Below are positions 22,818 through 35,498 of a stretch of 64,000 bases of DNA, one piece after another (within the stretch, counting starts at the first letter, position 1; each line of letters opens with the position of its first letter). A program made the position numbers and the translations under genes. The DNA lies in the NCBI GenBank assembly GCA_023853785.1, contig JAJIRX010000869.1:62001-126000 (forward strand), in the 5' to 3' direction. The DNA is from Psilocybe azurescens (taxonomy: Eukaryota; Basidiomycota; Agaricomycetes; Agaricales; Agrocybaceae). The notes below the pieces were generated by a model. The model saw only the letters and a list, made by a program, of their open reading frames with translations. It was not told the origin of the DNA and searched no databases.

Positions 22818-24418
22818 CTACCACTCTTCATGTACATCAACATCCCGAGCAGGAATGTCTCTCACTATTATCGGCCGATAATCCTCGATGTCTATCTCAA
22901 CCCCGGTTTCCATAACTTTGTCTATACGAGCCCTCGTGCGTGAACTGATCTTAGGAGGTTGGTACTCATAACTATGCCGCGGGGTTGGTAGTATATACCG
23001 AGAAAACTCAGCGGCCTTCTGGAAGGGTTGTTGATGTTGCTGCCGGTTTCTTTTCTGGGACACTTGGCAATGTCAAATATATCGGGAATGAGGTTGCAAA
23101 CTCTTTGGTATTCTTTCGGTTCGAGTGGGTCATATGAAAAGGATTGGAGAACAGGGAGGAATTCATCCTTGGTACGCGAGAAGTGATTAAATAGACTCTC
23201 AGCCGTAAACTTTCTGTCAGAGTTTTCCGATGGTGATATTGCCAGATAGGTTAGTTGAGGTACGGCCTTTAACATTGATACCAAGTCTAAACTTTGGGGA
23301 GAGACGCGTGCAAAACCAAGCTTCCCAATGGAGGAAGATGAGCGTCCTATAAGTTCCACTAAACACTCTAGACCCGTTAATTCATGGTCCAGGTTGATGA
23401 AAAGACGCTGCAATGCGGAAAGTTTGAGGATGTTGCGACAAATAATATCCAGGAAACCAGCGTCACGCCCGTCAATATCGAGCTGGACAAGAGCGGTATG
23501 AGCAATCGGCGCCACAGGTTCAGTCAGGTAATACGGTCCGGCTCTACTCTCGAAAATTTGAAATTCTTGTAAGCGTGGTGCCCCTTGCAATATTCTAAAG
23601 AAATCGTTGACGTTAATGTCTTGGGCATGGACAGTGATGAGATTGTTCCACGAAGCATAAATAGACTTGAAAAGTATTCGACCGATCACAAGAGTATTTG
23701 GCACAGATTTTTGATTCGTTTCTTCCAACTTGGCAAGTCCTAGCGTGTCAGATCTGTCGGTCCAGGGCTTGTAGGCTTCAAGATCACCATATGTCCGTAA
23801 ACTGTCGTCATCGTTATTGTACAAACAGATCTCTTTCAAGTAAGAAGAACGGGAAGAGAATTTGGACATGAGAGGGACAGGCATCTTGAGGGAAAAGGTT
23901 TCCAATTGACTTGAAAAAACATTAATGAGGTTGGCAACTTGTATAAATTTCCTCATATTCGGCTTGGAGAACGGATAACTTTTATGATCCACCAAGATTT
24001 TAATAGATTTTGGCAGGTTGGATGCTCGCTCTATCCATCCCTGAATGATGGAAGGGGTATCCGCCATATTTCTGGCTCCGATGATGAGGGGCATGTATTT
24101 CCAAAAACCGGGTGTGGACCAGACCGTTTGACGCCAAGATCTACAGACAGAGCCTAATGTGAACACTGTTTCAGTGTAAGATCTTTGTTCTTCACGCTCG
24201 GGGGCCCAAGTAGGACTTTCAAGGCAACGGTCAAAAATTTCCAAGACATTGTCAAGAGGTAGCTTTGCCATAGGATCTGAAAGGTCATTCGCCTTCCTCA
24301 ATCGGAGGATTTCCTGAGCGTCGCGAGCCGAAATCGGAGTGGTAGTGGACGCCAACTGTTCGGATTCCATGATGAACCCTGAAGACGCGAAAGTAATTAT
24401 CGTTGTGGTTGAAGTCAA
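22818..24418 (-). CDS. F-box/LRR-like protein C (best preserved copy)
   Basis: The most complete member of the F-box family here, open for about 498 codons from MTSTTTIITFASSGF. The F-box is at about residues 48-105 (SDPMAKLPLDNVLEIFDRCL, then LGSVCRSWRQTVWSTPGFWK). It is followed by the family signature NMADTPSIIQGWIERASNLP and leucine-rich segments, for example LVQLDIDGRDAGFLDII and LDLVSMLKAVPQLTYLAIS. The C-terminal block has FLPVLQSFSYDPLEPKEYQ and CNLIPDIFD. The uninterrupted frame stops at 22922. The expected family tail (RIDKVMETGVEIDIEDY) is in another frame and ends at 22818, so one base change near 22975-22985 probably alters the C-terminus. It is presumably a cytosolic or nuclear SCF adaptor with unknown substrate. 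MESEQLAS at 24370 is an alternative start. Confidence 0.85.
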
Positions 24419-25010
24419 GTTCTGGCTCTGGGCACAGTGACTTGAGTTGGGCTTTAGCGAACAATCACATCATGGCCTATAAGTAGAGAACGTGTTGTGC
24501 AACAATGCACCCACGATATCCTAATTTGGAAGTACCAAGCCACTAGCCATTCAGAATGGCCAACCCACTTCAGAACCGCTGGGCAAGCGCTCAATGGCAT
24601 TAATCCTCGCTAACAACGGGTCGTGGACCAGCGGTAGCGTTAAATCAATGAAGATATTTGATTTATTCACTTGGCCATTTGGATGGCGGGAGTGATAGTG
24701 GGCGCCAATTGTTCGGGTTCCGTGATGAGCCTTCAAGACGCGAAAGGTGGTTATCGTTGTGGTTGAAGTCAAGCTCTAGTTCTAGGCACAGTGACTTGAG
24801 TTGGACTTTAACAGACAATAATATGGCCTGTAAACAGACAACGTGTTTGCAACAATGGGCCCACGATATCCTAATTTGGAAGCACTAAGTATCAGGATGG
24901 CCAACCACGGGCCAAGCGCTCAGTGGCATTAACTCCGGGCCGTGGACCAACAGTAGCGTTGAATCAACAAATTTACTCGATTTATTCGCCTGGTCGTTTG
25001 AGTGGCGTGA
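24335..25010. repeat. Tandem duplication of the F-box C promoter and 5' end
   Basis: About 350 bp of sequence around the start of gene C (about 24335-24690) is repeated next to it (about 24687-25010) at roughly 80% identity. The second copy begins MTSTTTITTF like the gene but does not continue into an F-box. Both copies carry the blocks CCCACGATATCCTAAT (24510, 24860) and GCGCTCA(A/G)TGGCATTAA (24587, 24916), so gene C has two successive promoter-like blocks. Confidence 0.8.
24472..24525 (-). promoter_or_regulatory. Conserved F-box family promoter block (gene C copy)
   Basis: In gene sense it reads ATTAGGATATCGTGGG (24525-24510), then CATTGTTGCA and a TATA-like TACTTATAGGCCAT (24485-24472). 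The same order and spacing recur upstream of relic F (38119-38175) and in the local duplicate (24875-24823). TTATAGGCC is the likely TATA region, about 60 bp upstream of the start codon. Confidence 0.65.
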
Positions 25011-25275
25011 CGCCCCGCCCTTTGTTTCTGTGTCGCTGCATGCAGGGTTTTACAAATATTAGTATTATATACCGCGTCATCGGTGATCGAAGCTGAGAGC
25101 CACTCAACGCGCAATGAGTCAATCACAAACCAACTCCTGTTGTGTGTTGTGCAACGGTATATATATTGTTGTTTTTTTTTTTGAAATCTTCATTTTTGCC
25201 AACTATGGATACAACATTTCCAATCCCAGAACGCGAACTTATGTTAAATTTTGCTGAACCGCTGCACTTGGGGCC
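25011..25275. other. Intergenic, duplicated promoter to GH47 3' end
   Basis: Between the duplicated F-box promoter and the mannosidase 3' end. It contains a short AT-rich stretch (TATATATATTG) and a T11 run. No gene was seen. Confidence 0.5.
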
Positions 25276-28156
25276 TTAGAAGTAGCCCGTCCGTGTCGAT
25301 GGTGTAAAGATAGGTAACGGATGTGCCTGAATTGAAGCATAGTCAGTGTCTTATTCTAATTCCTGGTACTCCAAAAGTCGACGGAAGAATCCGAAATGAA
25401 AGATGAAAGAACATTTACCTCAGTGTTGAAGACATATTCTAAAAAAGAATAGTGATGGGACAAGAGTCAGCTATCTCTGAAACTTAGGAACCAAAAAAAT
25501 ACACACGATTGAGGGGTAGGACAGTGGCATCGGAGAAGAGTAGATACAGGTATTTCAAGGTTTCACTCTATCCGAAAAGTCAATGCAAGATATTATTATG
25601 GCATGACGCAACCAACGAACCAAGAAGAACGTCTCCATCTTATCCATCTTGATTGAGTTCGCACTATCGACGTTGAGAAGGGACGCGTAGCCCCCGCCCT
25701 CAATGCGGCAGTATTTTTCGATGGACTGGAAGATCTTCCAGCCATATTCACGGTATTTGGGGTTGCCTGTGAGGCGGTAGGCGATGAAGAGGGATTCAAC
25801 TGTTTCTGGTCTGATTATTGTTGGATGGAATAAGATTAAATTTGTTAGTCCACGTGAGTTGGTGAGGGTGCCAGCTTTGTACCTTAGGATGTAACGAGCG
25901 TCGTAGGAGGGCTGTCCAGGGAACCTTTTGAGGTGATAAAATGAGCTACACTGCCGGAAATGGAAAACGCAATCATAACGCACGAGTTGCCTTTGATATA
26001 CCAATCCCGTTCTTTACTGTAGATTTCGCGGTCCTCTTCCGTGTAGAAATGCGCAATCTCCGGTGCGAGTCCACTATTTAGTAGTAAATTGCGATAAAGA
26101 AAGATCAGCTCTCGTTGTCCTCGTGGGTTGGAGGAGTAAGAATGGATGCGCGCTTACGTGGCTGTATTATACGTATCCATGCACGTCTCGATGAGTTCGT
26201 ATCCCAGCTGCCAGTCCTTCTGTCCCGTCGGCGTGAGCTCTCTCGCGCGGGGAGGCACCGACACAGACGAGTCCGCAGCGCCAGTCGTGCTCGCTCCGAG
26301 CATCAACGAGCCACCCAAGAAACACACAAGATGGTCTTGCTTCGGAGACAACCGCCAATGCCTATAGAATGCAACCTAATCAGATAGAGCATGAAAGCAG
26401 TGAAATGGCAAAGCTTACACTTGTCCGTCCGCTTGACGCTCGGGCAGCACTTCCGTGGTGTATAAATTTCCTTTGTTCAAGCCTTTCTTGATGAGGGTGG
26501 TGTGGATGGCGTCCATGGTTTGCTTGTACATCTGGCGCAAGGAAGGGTCAGTTACGTACGTATATAAGAAATTTAATGGAAGTTGATCCCTACGTACTTC
26601 GAGATACGCTGGTTCGGACTGGTTCTGGTGTTCGCGGATCGTCAGCTTATGCGGTCAGTCAAGGATTGAGAAGGACTATTACCGTCTGAAGATATTGCTT
26701 CCTGGAAGTTTTTAGCATATATTCAGTTTTGATTCAGGTAGATCGTGGCTCACAAAAGATATTCATAAAACGAATCTCCTCTCGAACCGAGGCGAATTTC
26801 TGAGAACAAGAATTGACCAGTTTCCGCGCTTGAGGAGAAAAAGAAATGAAAGGGTCAACAGTCCTGCACAGTTTTGTCCAATATCAAAGAAGGCTTTTAC
26901 CTCGAGGTATATAGGAGCCAGCCCGGAAGGTAACTTCGTAGCCTTAATGACTTTCATAACCTAAGGAACGAACCACACCATCAGTTTCCGTTATCCCTCG
27001 TCACCATTATCGTATATCCTCAAACATCGCACTCACCCCCTCTGCTCTATCCCAATAGGTATCGTCATCAGTCAAGAAGCTCAGATATCGGAGCTCGAGC
27101 TGCAGCGTCGAAGCCTCGGCGGTGCTAACGAGATAAGGGTAATTAGGGTCGTCGACGCCCTTGCCTTCTTTGAGATTGACCATGGAGTACGGCAGGCCCG
27201 AGGGCGTCTCGAATGCTGGTAGCATCCGGTCTGCAAGGTCGACAGCCTTTTCCAAAAATATAGGGTCTTCATCAGAGAGATGGTATGCCGTAAGAAGACC
27301 ACCTAAAATACGAATTGTCGTCTATAAATCCAAATCATTAGAATTAGAATTAGGTATCAGCGCAGTGGAAAGGATGTGACGGCGGCATACCTCGAAGGTG
27401 TTGAAATTGCCATCTCGATCGAAGGTGAGGTTGTTCGCGACCCAGTCCCGCGCACGCTTGTACTCGTCCTGGAGGCCCATAATTTGCATGGTGTCGATGG
27501 TGTCTATGATCATGTAGCCTATTCCACCATCTTCCACCAGGTTTGTGCCTTTCTTCGATAACGGGTGATATTCGTCCTGTCCCATGGCGTCTCTTTCTAA
27601 TATTAATTCGAGAATTCAATTGTTTAAACAGTGTTTTGCTTATATTTCGTGAGCACTGACCATAAGCCGACCACGCATGCTATTCATGAAGCAATATACA
27701 TTAGTTTGGGCTGCAAGCGACATAGTACAGGCCACAAATGCACCTTGAACGCCTTCACAACTTCATCTCTCTTCGGGATGTCAGCCACTATTTCAGGAGG
27801 GCTCTCCGACGAATTCCGGAAACTGGACACCCCATCCAAATCGGCATACGGATCCGTCAATGATGGAGTCTTAAAATAAGAACTGAATGTGCCGGTCTGC
27901 GAGCAAAGATGTCAGTTCACAACCATTCCGCGGGGCTACACACCAGAATCGGGATGGATGCACATACCTGATACACATACACCAACAACGCCAGTACTAC
28001 CGACACAATCGCCGACTTTCCAAACGTCGCAGGTGCCGCATCGTGTTGCTCGAGTTTGCTCTTCCCCGAGGCTCCCCTCGTCTTTGAATCGCGATCCTTG
28101 CGGTCCCCAGCCCCACCAGAGATCCCATTACCAACATCCGACGTCGGTTCAGTCAT
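25276..28156 (-). CDS. ER mannosyl-oligosaccharide 1,2-alpha-mannosidase (GH47)
   Basis: Class I alpha-1,2-mannosidase that trims Man9 N-glycans in the ER. It is a type II membrane protein: a short cytosolic tail (MTEPTSDVGNG, start 28156) and one membrane helix (SAIVSVVLALLVYVYQ) precede the lumenal catalytic domain. Exons in order show GQDEYHPLSKKGTNLVEDGG with IGYMIIDTIDTMQIMG, FDRDGNFNTFE, GLPYSMVNLKEGKG, STAEASTLQLELRYLS, SEIRLGSRGDSFYEYLL, MYKQTMDAIHTTLIKKG and HLVCFLGGSLMLGA. These are followed by YILRPETVESLFIAYRLTGN, YGWKIFQSIEKYCR, and YVFNTE joined by an intron to AHPLPIF. The catalytic-site signatures (VEDGGIGY, RPETVES, FNTEAHP) are present. The frame is consistent across about ten introns, with no break seen. 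Stop at 25276-25278. Confidence 0.93.
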
Positions 28157-29378
28157 TGCAGGGGGAAGCAAGAGGTGCACAGCGACACGTCAGCTTGACA
28201 GAACTTATGAACACCCCTGATAGTCTGCTGGTGTGAAGAGATGGTATTAATAAAGCCGACTTTTAGCCTACGGCCGGTCATGGATCACGCGGACATACGC
28301 ATATGCGCACTGCGTGTATGGCAACCTTCTGGAATCTGCGCACCTCACCAGCACCATATGAATTGCGTCGCTTGCATACCTTCTTAAGCATTGAGTATCG
28401 TCGACGACAACGAAGCTTTTTACGAATATAGCATACAAACTTTCATATAACGTTGGAAAATTTTGAGAAAAATCGAGAACCATTCCGGTATCTGGCAACG
28501 CGCGCTATAATAATAACGGGCTCAATGGTCAGCACTAAGCAATCAACCCCTCCCTGCTCTATCCAACGACAACACGACGGAGACCCCCGGATAATAACAG
28601 AAAACGTGTAAGTGGACACGTATTCATGACGGAAAATGGGCGAAAATTCAAAGAAATGGGCATAGGGAAAAGAAGTTCTAGCACCGAAAATTAGCTTGGC
28701 AAGTTACAATGGTAAGTACTACCACCGCGAGGAAGATCATAGTACGCTGCACGCACCGCCAAACCAGCATAAAAGTCGGTCGTGCATCGGAAGAATATAA
28801 AATGTACACGTATACAGCGACTCATCACCCATGAAATCCATTTCTTGGCAAAACCGCAACGTCGAACGTCACTGGAAATCAAAATCCACAGGTTGAGCTG
28901 TGCATCTAAGTACAGTAAGTTGTGCACAAACAAGCGACGAGGTATGTAATGTATGAAAGAAGCAAAAATACGTGCGTGCGTAAGTATGCGGGAAAGGGAT
29001 GGATGGGGTGATAATATAGTGTGAAGATGAGGAGAAAGAGAAAGAAAGTAAATGTATGCGGTTGGTCGTGATAAGATGAAGATGGTATTGTTTGAACGTC
29101 GACATCGAAGGTGGTGTTGGATTCGTGATGATGGTGATAGTTGAATACTGGGGTGACAGTGGGAGAAGAGACGCGGGAGAATGGTCGATGGACGATGGAC
29201 GATGGGACTTGAGGATGGGATTGTGGATGCGCCAGAGAAGATCACTCCCACTTGCTTTTCTTCTTTACCAGCAAGCAAAGGTGCAGGTGTATCTATAAGG
29301 TGCGACGACAAAAAAAGATCCAGAAATTCCACTCCAACCAATCTTGATATAAGAAAAAAATATCCAACCTCTAATCAA
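28157..29378. other. Intergenic, GH47 promoter and PSD 3' region
   Basis: 1.2 kb between two minus-strand genes. A 216-codon open frame (29341-28691, minus) is low-complexity, rich in Ser, His and Tyr, and has no family resemblance. It probably arises by chance in the PSD 3' region. The mannosidase promoter should be just above 28156. Confidence 0.5.
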
Positions 29379-31418
29379 TCAATCCGTTTTCACCTTACCA
29401 CCCTCCTCTTCGTCCCTCAGCTTCTCCAGCTTCTCTGCAACATCCCCCAACCTCTGTCCAACCCGCACCTTCTGGCCCGGATGCACCGTGAACTCAAAAT
29501 CGCTCGGTGCCTCAAACACCAGTACAATGGTGCTGCCGAGGCAGAACCCGCCCATCTCTTCCGCGGGCGTCAAGGGTTGGCCGCGCAGGATGGGGGAGGC
29601 GGCGGAGTAGACGGCTTCGGTGTATGCGCCGGGTGGAGGGCGGCGGCCGCGCCGGTTCGTTCGTAGGGCCTGATAAAGAGAAAAAGGCGTGACTTGCATG
29701 AAGAAAGGTTATTCAAGAGGAAGAAGAGAGAGGCGCACCTCGTCAAAGTTGATTTTGATACTTCCGACATTGGTAGCGCCGACAGGGACCATTCCGAAGA
29801 ACCCATGTTTCCATCGTCCAAGAAGCGCAACGCGCTCGTTCAACACGAACAGGTTCTCCAGTCGCTTTGCCATCCAAGGAGAGACCGAAAACAAGTCACC
29901 TAAAATACAAAAGATTGGGATCAATGAAAGAGATAGGAAAAGATGTCCACCCACCAACAAAATGTCTCCTCTTCTCCACAACCCATGCAGTGGGACTATG
30001 GAAGCGGTGATAATCGCCCGGCGCCAAATAAATAACCGAGAAGAACAACGAATTGCCCGGCCTGACATGCTTCCCCGACGTCACACTGCGTCTGCGCACC
30101 GCGGCAGCCGCCTGAGTTTTGACGCCCATCTGGAGAGCGACGGAGGCATCGTGTACCAGTGTTTCCTCCATGTTGCGCTCGGAGCCTACGGAGGCGTCGA
30201 TTTGGTCTCCGAATTTCTTGGGAACGTGGTCGTCTGCTGAGGATGCTTGGGATTCGGAATCGGGAGTGGACGACCCGCCAAGCAGTGTCCGCGAAGACGA
30301 AGAGGAAGGATTCTCCGAGGTAGGCGTAGTCGTCCCAGGCGTCGAAGGCGTCGACGCTCCGATGAGCTGTTCAAGACTGTACTCGATTCCATTGACGATA
30401 GCGAACTCGTGGTCGTCCACAATCGGACATATCGCGGTTGTGCGGGACGATGGTAGACGTCGGCGAGCCGGGGCGCTCGATGCCTAGCAGTGCGTCGAGG
30501 GAGTAGGTTATGCCTTTTACTTGTTCGACCCGTGATTCCTGTACCGTCCCGAAATGCAGCATCGTCCCATCTGCCGGGCTGACCTACACCTAAAGTTAAT
30601 CCCGAGTACATAATAGAGATTTTTGACTCACCAATATCGCATCATCCACGGGCCGAACGCCATCCTTCAGCTTTCGATAGAAAAACGCGCCAAGGCTAGG
30701 ATATTCACGCAGATCCGAGGGCTCCATCTCATCGAGGTTGCATCCAAACGAGTAGGCGTAGAGGCGAATACCAAAGGGGCGGAACCAGACTGGGAGCTCG
30801 AGAGAGTTGACGTAGCCCCATAGCCGGGACATGTTGCGCAGCGGCAGGGCGCCGATAACGTGTACCTAGCCGAGAGTCAGCCTGGGGATTGGGAGGATTT
30901 TGGGGCAATGTGTACTGACATGCCAGGGCCCCTTGAGCTTGATGATTTCGAGCCCTTCTTCGTTGAGCTCGACTTCCTGTCGGGCGCGCTTGACTTTTTC
31001 CTGTACTGGATGGCAACTAGCAGCAGCGCCCCAACGGCGAGCGGTAGTGGATACCACTTTGTTGGCGTCTCCGTCCACGCATTGACAAGCTTCCCTATAC
31101 ACAATCCCTATCGATCAGCAACACTTCATATATGAAGTATTAAACGTACGATACAGCGGCAACCCTGAACCCAGGAATCCCATTTGGCGCACCCCCAACC
31201 CCAGCGCCCTCAGCACCTGCGCCCCCTTTCGTCGAATACGCCCTCCTCAGCCCCTGACTCTTCACGGTCTTGAACAGAGCCGAGGTCTTATTCGTACTGT
31301 GCACCCAGCACCTGGCGAAGACGGACGAGGCGGAGCCGCACGATGCATTGATGACCCTTGACGCAGCATACAGCGGTTTCTTGCCCTTGGTCAAGATCGT
31401 TTTCCTAGAAAATAGCAT
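29379..31418 (-). CDS. Phosphatidylserine decarboxylase, mitochondrial type (PSD1-like)
   Basis: Converts phosphatidylserine to phosphatidylethanolamine. It starts [17 protein letters not shown] with a basic, Ser-rich presequence, followed by a membrane segment ([17 protein letters not shown]). The catalytic domain follows over several exons: [51 protein letters not shown] (active-site Asp), [20 protein letters not shown] (active-site His), [20 protein letters not shown], and the self-cleavage motif LGST at 29540-29529, which yields the pyruvoyl-bearing alpha chain. The C-terminus is KVKTD. A Ser/Thr-rich insert of about 60 residues sits between [11 protein letters not shown] and the His block. 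The frame changes by one base near 30430, with no clear intron. Stop at 29379. Confidence 0.92.
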
Positions 31419-33623
31419 GAGAGGGTCGTGAGTTCCAGGAACCGAGCATAAAAAACGTGAGTGGTATAATATTCAATATACTGAGATTGAGGGCGGAGGT
31501 AGAGGAAAATGTGGATGAGGATGAGGAAGAAGTAGTAACGCACGAGGTCTTTGTCCTTGTAGAACTGCTTAGCATAATTACGGTATTGCCTGGCCGGCCT
31601 ATCACGCGAGCTGGTATCATCACCGGCAATTTTCGACTCTCAGAGCGATCTTTCTGCCCCTTGTCGCCCCTTGTCAAGTTATGTCGACGATGCAGATGAA
31701 AAGAGATCCTGAGAACACTTGAGCAACGAAGATGATCTTCACACTGAAAATATCATTTTTGGCTACAGGAATAACATTGTACACATATTTGCGGGATCAG
31801 TCGTGCCGAAAAACGTAGATATGTAAAATTTAAGTACATAGTGGTTCTGGAGATGGTATGCGAGGGTTACGGAGGGACATTGCATTGCTCGAAGGCGTGC
31901 AGGTGGCATCGTCTACCACAAACCCTCGAGGACACTGAGGAGCACTGACGCCGAGCCATGTGAAAAGAGGGGCTTTCGTTTTCAGCAAAGACAAGCAACG
32001 ATTCGGCTTGGCAATGCCGAATGTTGCTCAGTTAGTGGTTGGCTTCTTCGTTGCTTCCAAGTCCAAGTCCAAGTAATATAAATAATTCCAATGTGAGCGG
32101 AGAGTTAATAAAAGATGAATTTGGATTGTTCACAAATTGTAGTTGTGGCGAGATATAGGCGTAGTAACCCCGCAGGAAAAGTGGGAAATGAAGAGACTCC
32201 ACTGAACCCAACCCAGGATAGATACAGTCCTGGGCAGTGGATTGGCGTCTTTCGATCATCATAAGAAGAACACTCACTGGCACAAACCGCCTGTATGCAC
32301 TATGTGTTATGTAGATTGTCAAGGTGCTACACTTGTCTGAGCTAAAGAGTTTTGTTGAATATTCAACGACTCTTGAAGCGAGTGAAATAAAGCAGATACC
32401 GCAAGATTAACAAAGCATAAGCAGGGACCTTGGTTGATCGCTACTGAATACAAAAATCACGGCCAGAGAGGCGGAAACAGGCGAAAGATACATGGAATGG
32501 CATAGAGTGCTCGGGATATTAGTGGAATCCCTCTGTTAATCGTCGCTGTTGCAGTATATTGTAATGAGAGTATCAGGGAGTCCTAGTGAGGCATGGCCGG
32601 ATTTCCGGATGAAGCTGCGTACCAGAAGATGGTGCATATATACGCATAACCAATCCATTTTCCGACACGACTTGACCTTGTCAACACATAAATCTGAATA
32701 CTATAAAATATTCAGTATTCATCTATTGCAACATAAATGTTGAGATCTGAAGATAAAATTGCTGGTATTCGGGCAAGAGGTTGGCTTATGCAAGAACCAC
32801 ATACTAGATCGTAACAACTTGGTTGCAACATTGAACATTGAACATTGAAGTCTTGAAGTTTGATAGATGAGCGTTTTCTGAGATTGAATCGGGGCTTCAA
32901 TTTTCACCCAATTGCTTGCGGATTGTTGTGATCGCCTTGACATTTCTTAACTTCCTCTTGGCAATTCAGAGTCTTCTGGTACAGAGATGACTGAAAAGTT
33001 TCTGAGAAGGCTGTCTAAAGTCATGGTTGCTAGATCTATTGCTCAGGTGAATCAAATTGAATAAATCAAGACTATTACCCAATTGTTACCCCCACAGTGT
33101 GCCCACAATGTCTGATTGTAAACGACCTCAGACAAGCCTCATAAGCCGTTGTTGAATGTGAGTCAATTACAGCAAACGGACTATCTAGACTCCACAAGAC
33201 CGGATTTCAAATGAGACAACTAGGGCGAAAAGTATGAAAGCAATTCACAACCGTTTACGGTCAGCGGTAACGTCGATCATTAACGACGAAGCATGGACCT
33301 ATGTCGTGGCCATGTCGAACAAAAAACCTGACTTCGAGGCCGAAGATTGCATGGGGATACGTTCCTCTTATATTAATAGGCCACCTCATTGTCCCCCCCA
33401 GTCCAACGGAGTCAAGTCACTGTGCCCCGATTCGAGCTTTCCACTTCAACTTCAACCTTGACCACCAACCTTATCCTTGTCTGCCACTATATCTGTGTTC
33501 CAATCCCTCTCTTAAATATCTCCACTTGAATATATCAAAGTACGTTCTTAATCTATCTTATCTTCCGGCCGTCACCTCATTCTGTATAATTGGTTCCATT
33601 ACATAGCCCTCACCCTCATCGAC
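31419..33623. other. Intergenic, 2.2 kb between divergent PSD and F-box gene D
   Basis: No gene is recognised on either strand. Small simple repeats are present: three CCAAGT units near 32056-32075 and three ACATTGA units near 32828-32850. The first part presumably holds the PSD promoter and the last part the F-box D promoter, but the conserved F-box promoter block was not found here. Confidence 0.5.
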
Positions 33624-35498
33624 ATGGACGAAGAGTGGATCACATATCAAACAAAGTGGCTTAACGACAACCTGCCATCTGCTCAGCTTTTGACTGACTC
33701 AACAGAAATCGCTAGTACAGACATGGACACAGAACCCGGCTACTTAGCGCCCACTGCCACTCACCTTCGCGCCCCGAGTCTCGAGCGTCGGGAAACCCTC
33801 ACTTCGACAACTCAGAACGACCTGTTCGACCCAATGTCTACCCTCCCTCTCGAACTTATCTCTGAAATTCTCTCTTATTGCGTTCCCACTAACTCCTGGC
33901 CGTACAACGAATCCCAACGGATGTACAGCCCCATTCTCTTCGACCTAGGCTCCGTCTGCAGCTTATGGCGTCTTGTGATCTGGTCCACACCCTTTTTTGG
34001 AACTTTGTTCCACTCGTCGTCCGACCTGGGAATATAGCGGACACTCCTTCCTTTGCTCAGGGATGGATAGAGCGAGCGTCTAATTTGAGTCTAGATGTTA
34101 CCATCGTGGTGGACACTGAACACGATGGGTGCTTTTCCGAACATGATCTGGAGAAGTTCGTGCAATTGGCGAACCTCGTCAACGCGTCTTCGAGTCGACT
34201 GTCGACTGTCGTCCTCAGGATGTCTGTTAGTCTCCTGCGCCTGTTCGCCGTCTCCGTGGGACATCCTTCGAACCTGAAGAGGATCTGCATATGCAACAAC
34301 GACGACGAAAATTGTCCTACGACGACGAGGACGACGAGAACGACATCCTCCACCCAGTCGAGCCTTGGATCGACACTGAAAGTTCCAATTCCAACTTCCC
34401 TGGATTCGGACCCTCCAGTCTGGGTGTAGAAAATTCAGAACCTGCAACTGAGCAAAGGCTATCCAGCTCGATTGATCTGAATATCCTCTCGCTCGCTCGT
34501 GTATCTCTCAACTTTATCACTAGCAACACTTCATGGAACCTGAACCTGAACTCGCAGAACCTTCTCATCATCACCGCAAAGACATCGACTTCAACGACAT
34601 CTTCAAAATTTTGCGGGACGCACCCCAGCTGCGCGCACTCCACATACAAGAGAACCGTAAACGCGCACACTTCCTAACTGAACACGTCCCACCCATCGTC
34701 CACAACGCTCTCTCCGAGCTCAGCATCACAACGATACAAGCTTCATATAGAGGAGATTCTACGTGGTGGCAGATTCAGCCACACCATCAAAGACTTCAAA
34801 TTCCCCGCCTTGAAAAAGCTATCGATTGATGTCACCGAGAGCCCACTGAACCACCATTGGTTGGTAGCGTTTTTAGAGCGCTCATGCTGCGGTGATGGGT
34901 TAGAGGAGCTGTGTATCCATGCGCCTTTCAGTGAGGTCAATGATTTGACAGGTCAATTTGGGTTGATACGTATGCTCAAGGCGGTACCTCGCCTCACCGC
35001 CCTGCGTCTCTCACCTCACCGTCGCTCGGACCCAACATTCACGGCTGCGAGTCTGTTCAAGCACATCTCGCAGACCTCCCACAGGCGTTCTCCTCACGGA
35101 TATTCAAGCACCGGGTATGGTTCCACAATGGAGTCGGAGGAGACGTTCCTCCCCGCTCTGGAATCCTTCGAATATTCCCCAATTGCACCGGAAGACTGCA
35201 AAAGAATCTGGCCCCTCACCCCCGATCTCTTTGGCATCCCCGAAGAATCTGATACTGTCACCGACACTTCCAGAAGGCCGCTGAAATCTCTGCGTATATC
35301 CTACCAGCCGACCGTCGATAATCTCACGCGTCCCCCCCCAAGTTCCGCAAGGAGACGCTGGATCGCATATATGGACTTTTGGATAGTGGGGAGGTTAGCA
35401 TTGAGCTTGAGAGCTATCACGTTGATCTTGAGGATGAGGATGATGTTATTGCTTTTCCGGTCAAGAGGAGTATTCTTCCTTTACATCGAGCGTTGTAG
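33624..35498 (+). CDS. F-box/LRR-like protein D (frame switches)
   Basis: F-box family member starting MDEEWITYQTKWLNDN. The F-box reads FDPMSTLPLELISEILSYCV then LGSVCSLWRLVIWSTPFF. The signature NIADTPSFAQGWIERASNLS follows in the next frame (from about 34000). Later pieces are FNDIFKILRDAPQLRALHIQ (frame from 34533), MLKAVPRLTALRLSPH, FLPALESFEYSPIAPEDC and LTPDLFGIP (frame from 34810). The C-terminal tail DRIYGLLDSGEVSIELESYH then VDLEDEDD ends at the TAG 35496-35498. The last switch lies in an 8-C run (35332-35339), where one more C restores the frame. Other switches are near 34000, 34330, 34600 and 34790. It could be a real gene with base errors or a young pseudogene. Likely SCF adaptor, substrate unknown. 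Confidence 0.75.

Noticed and set aside
28691..29341. 216-codon minus-strand open frame between GH47 and PSD
   Set aside because: Low complexity, no family resemblance, no intron signals, and it lies in the 3' region of the PSD gene; probably chance.
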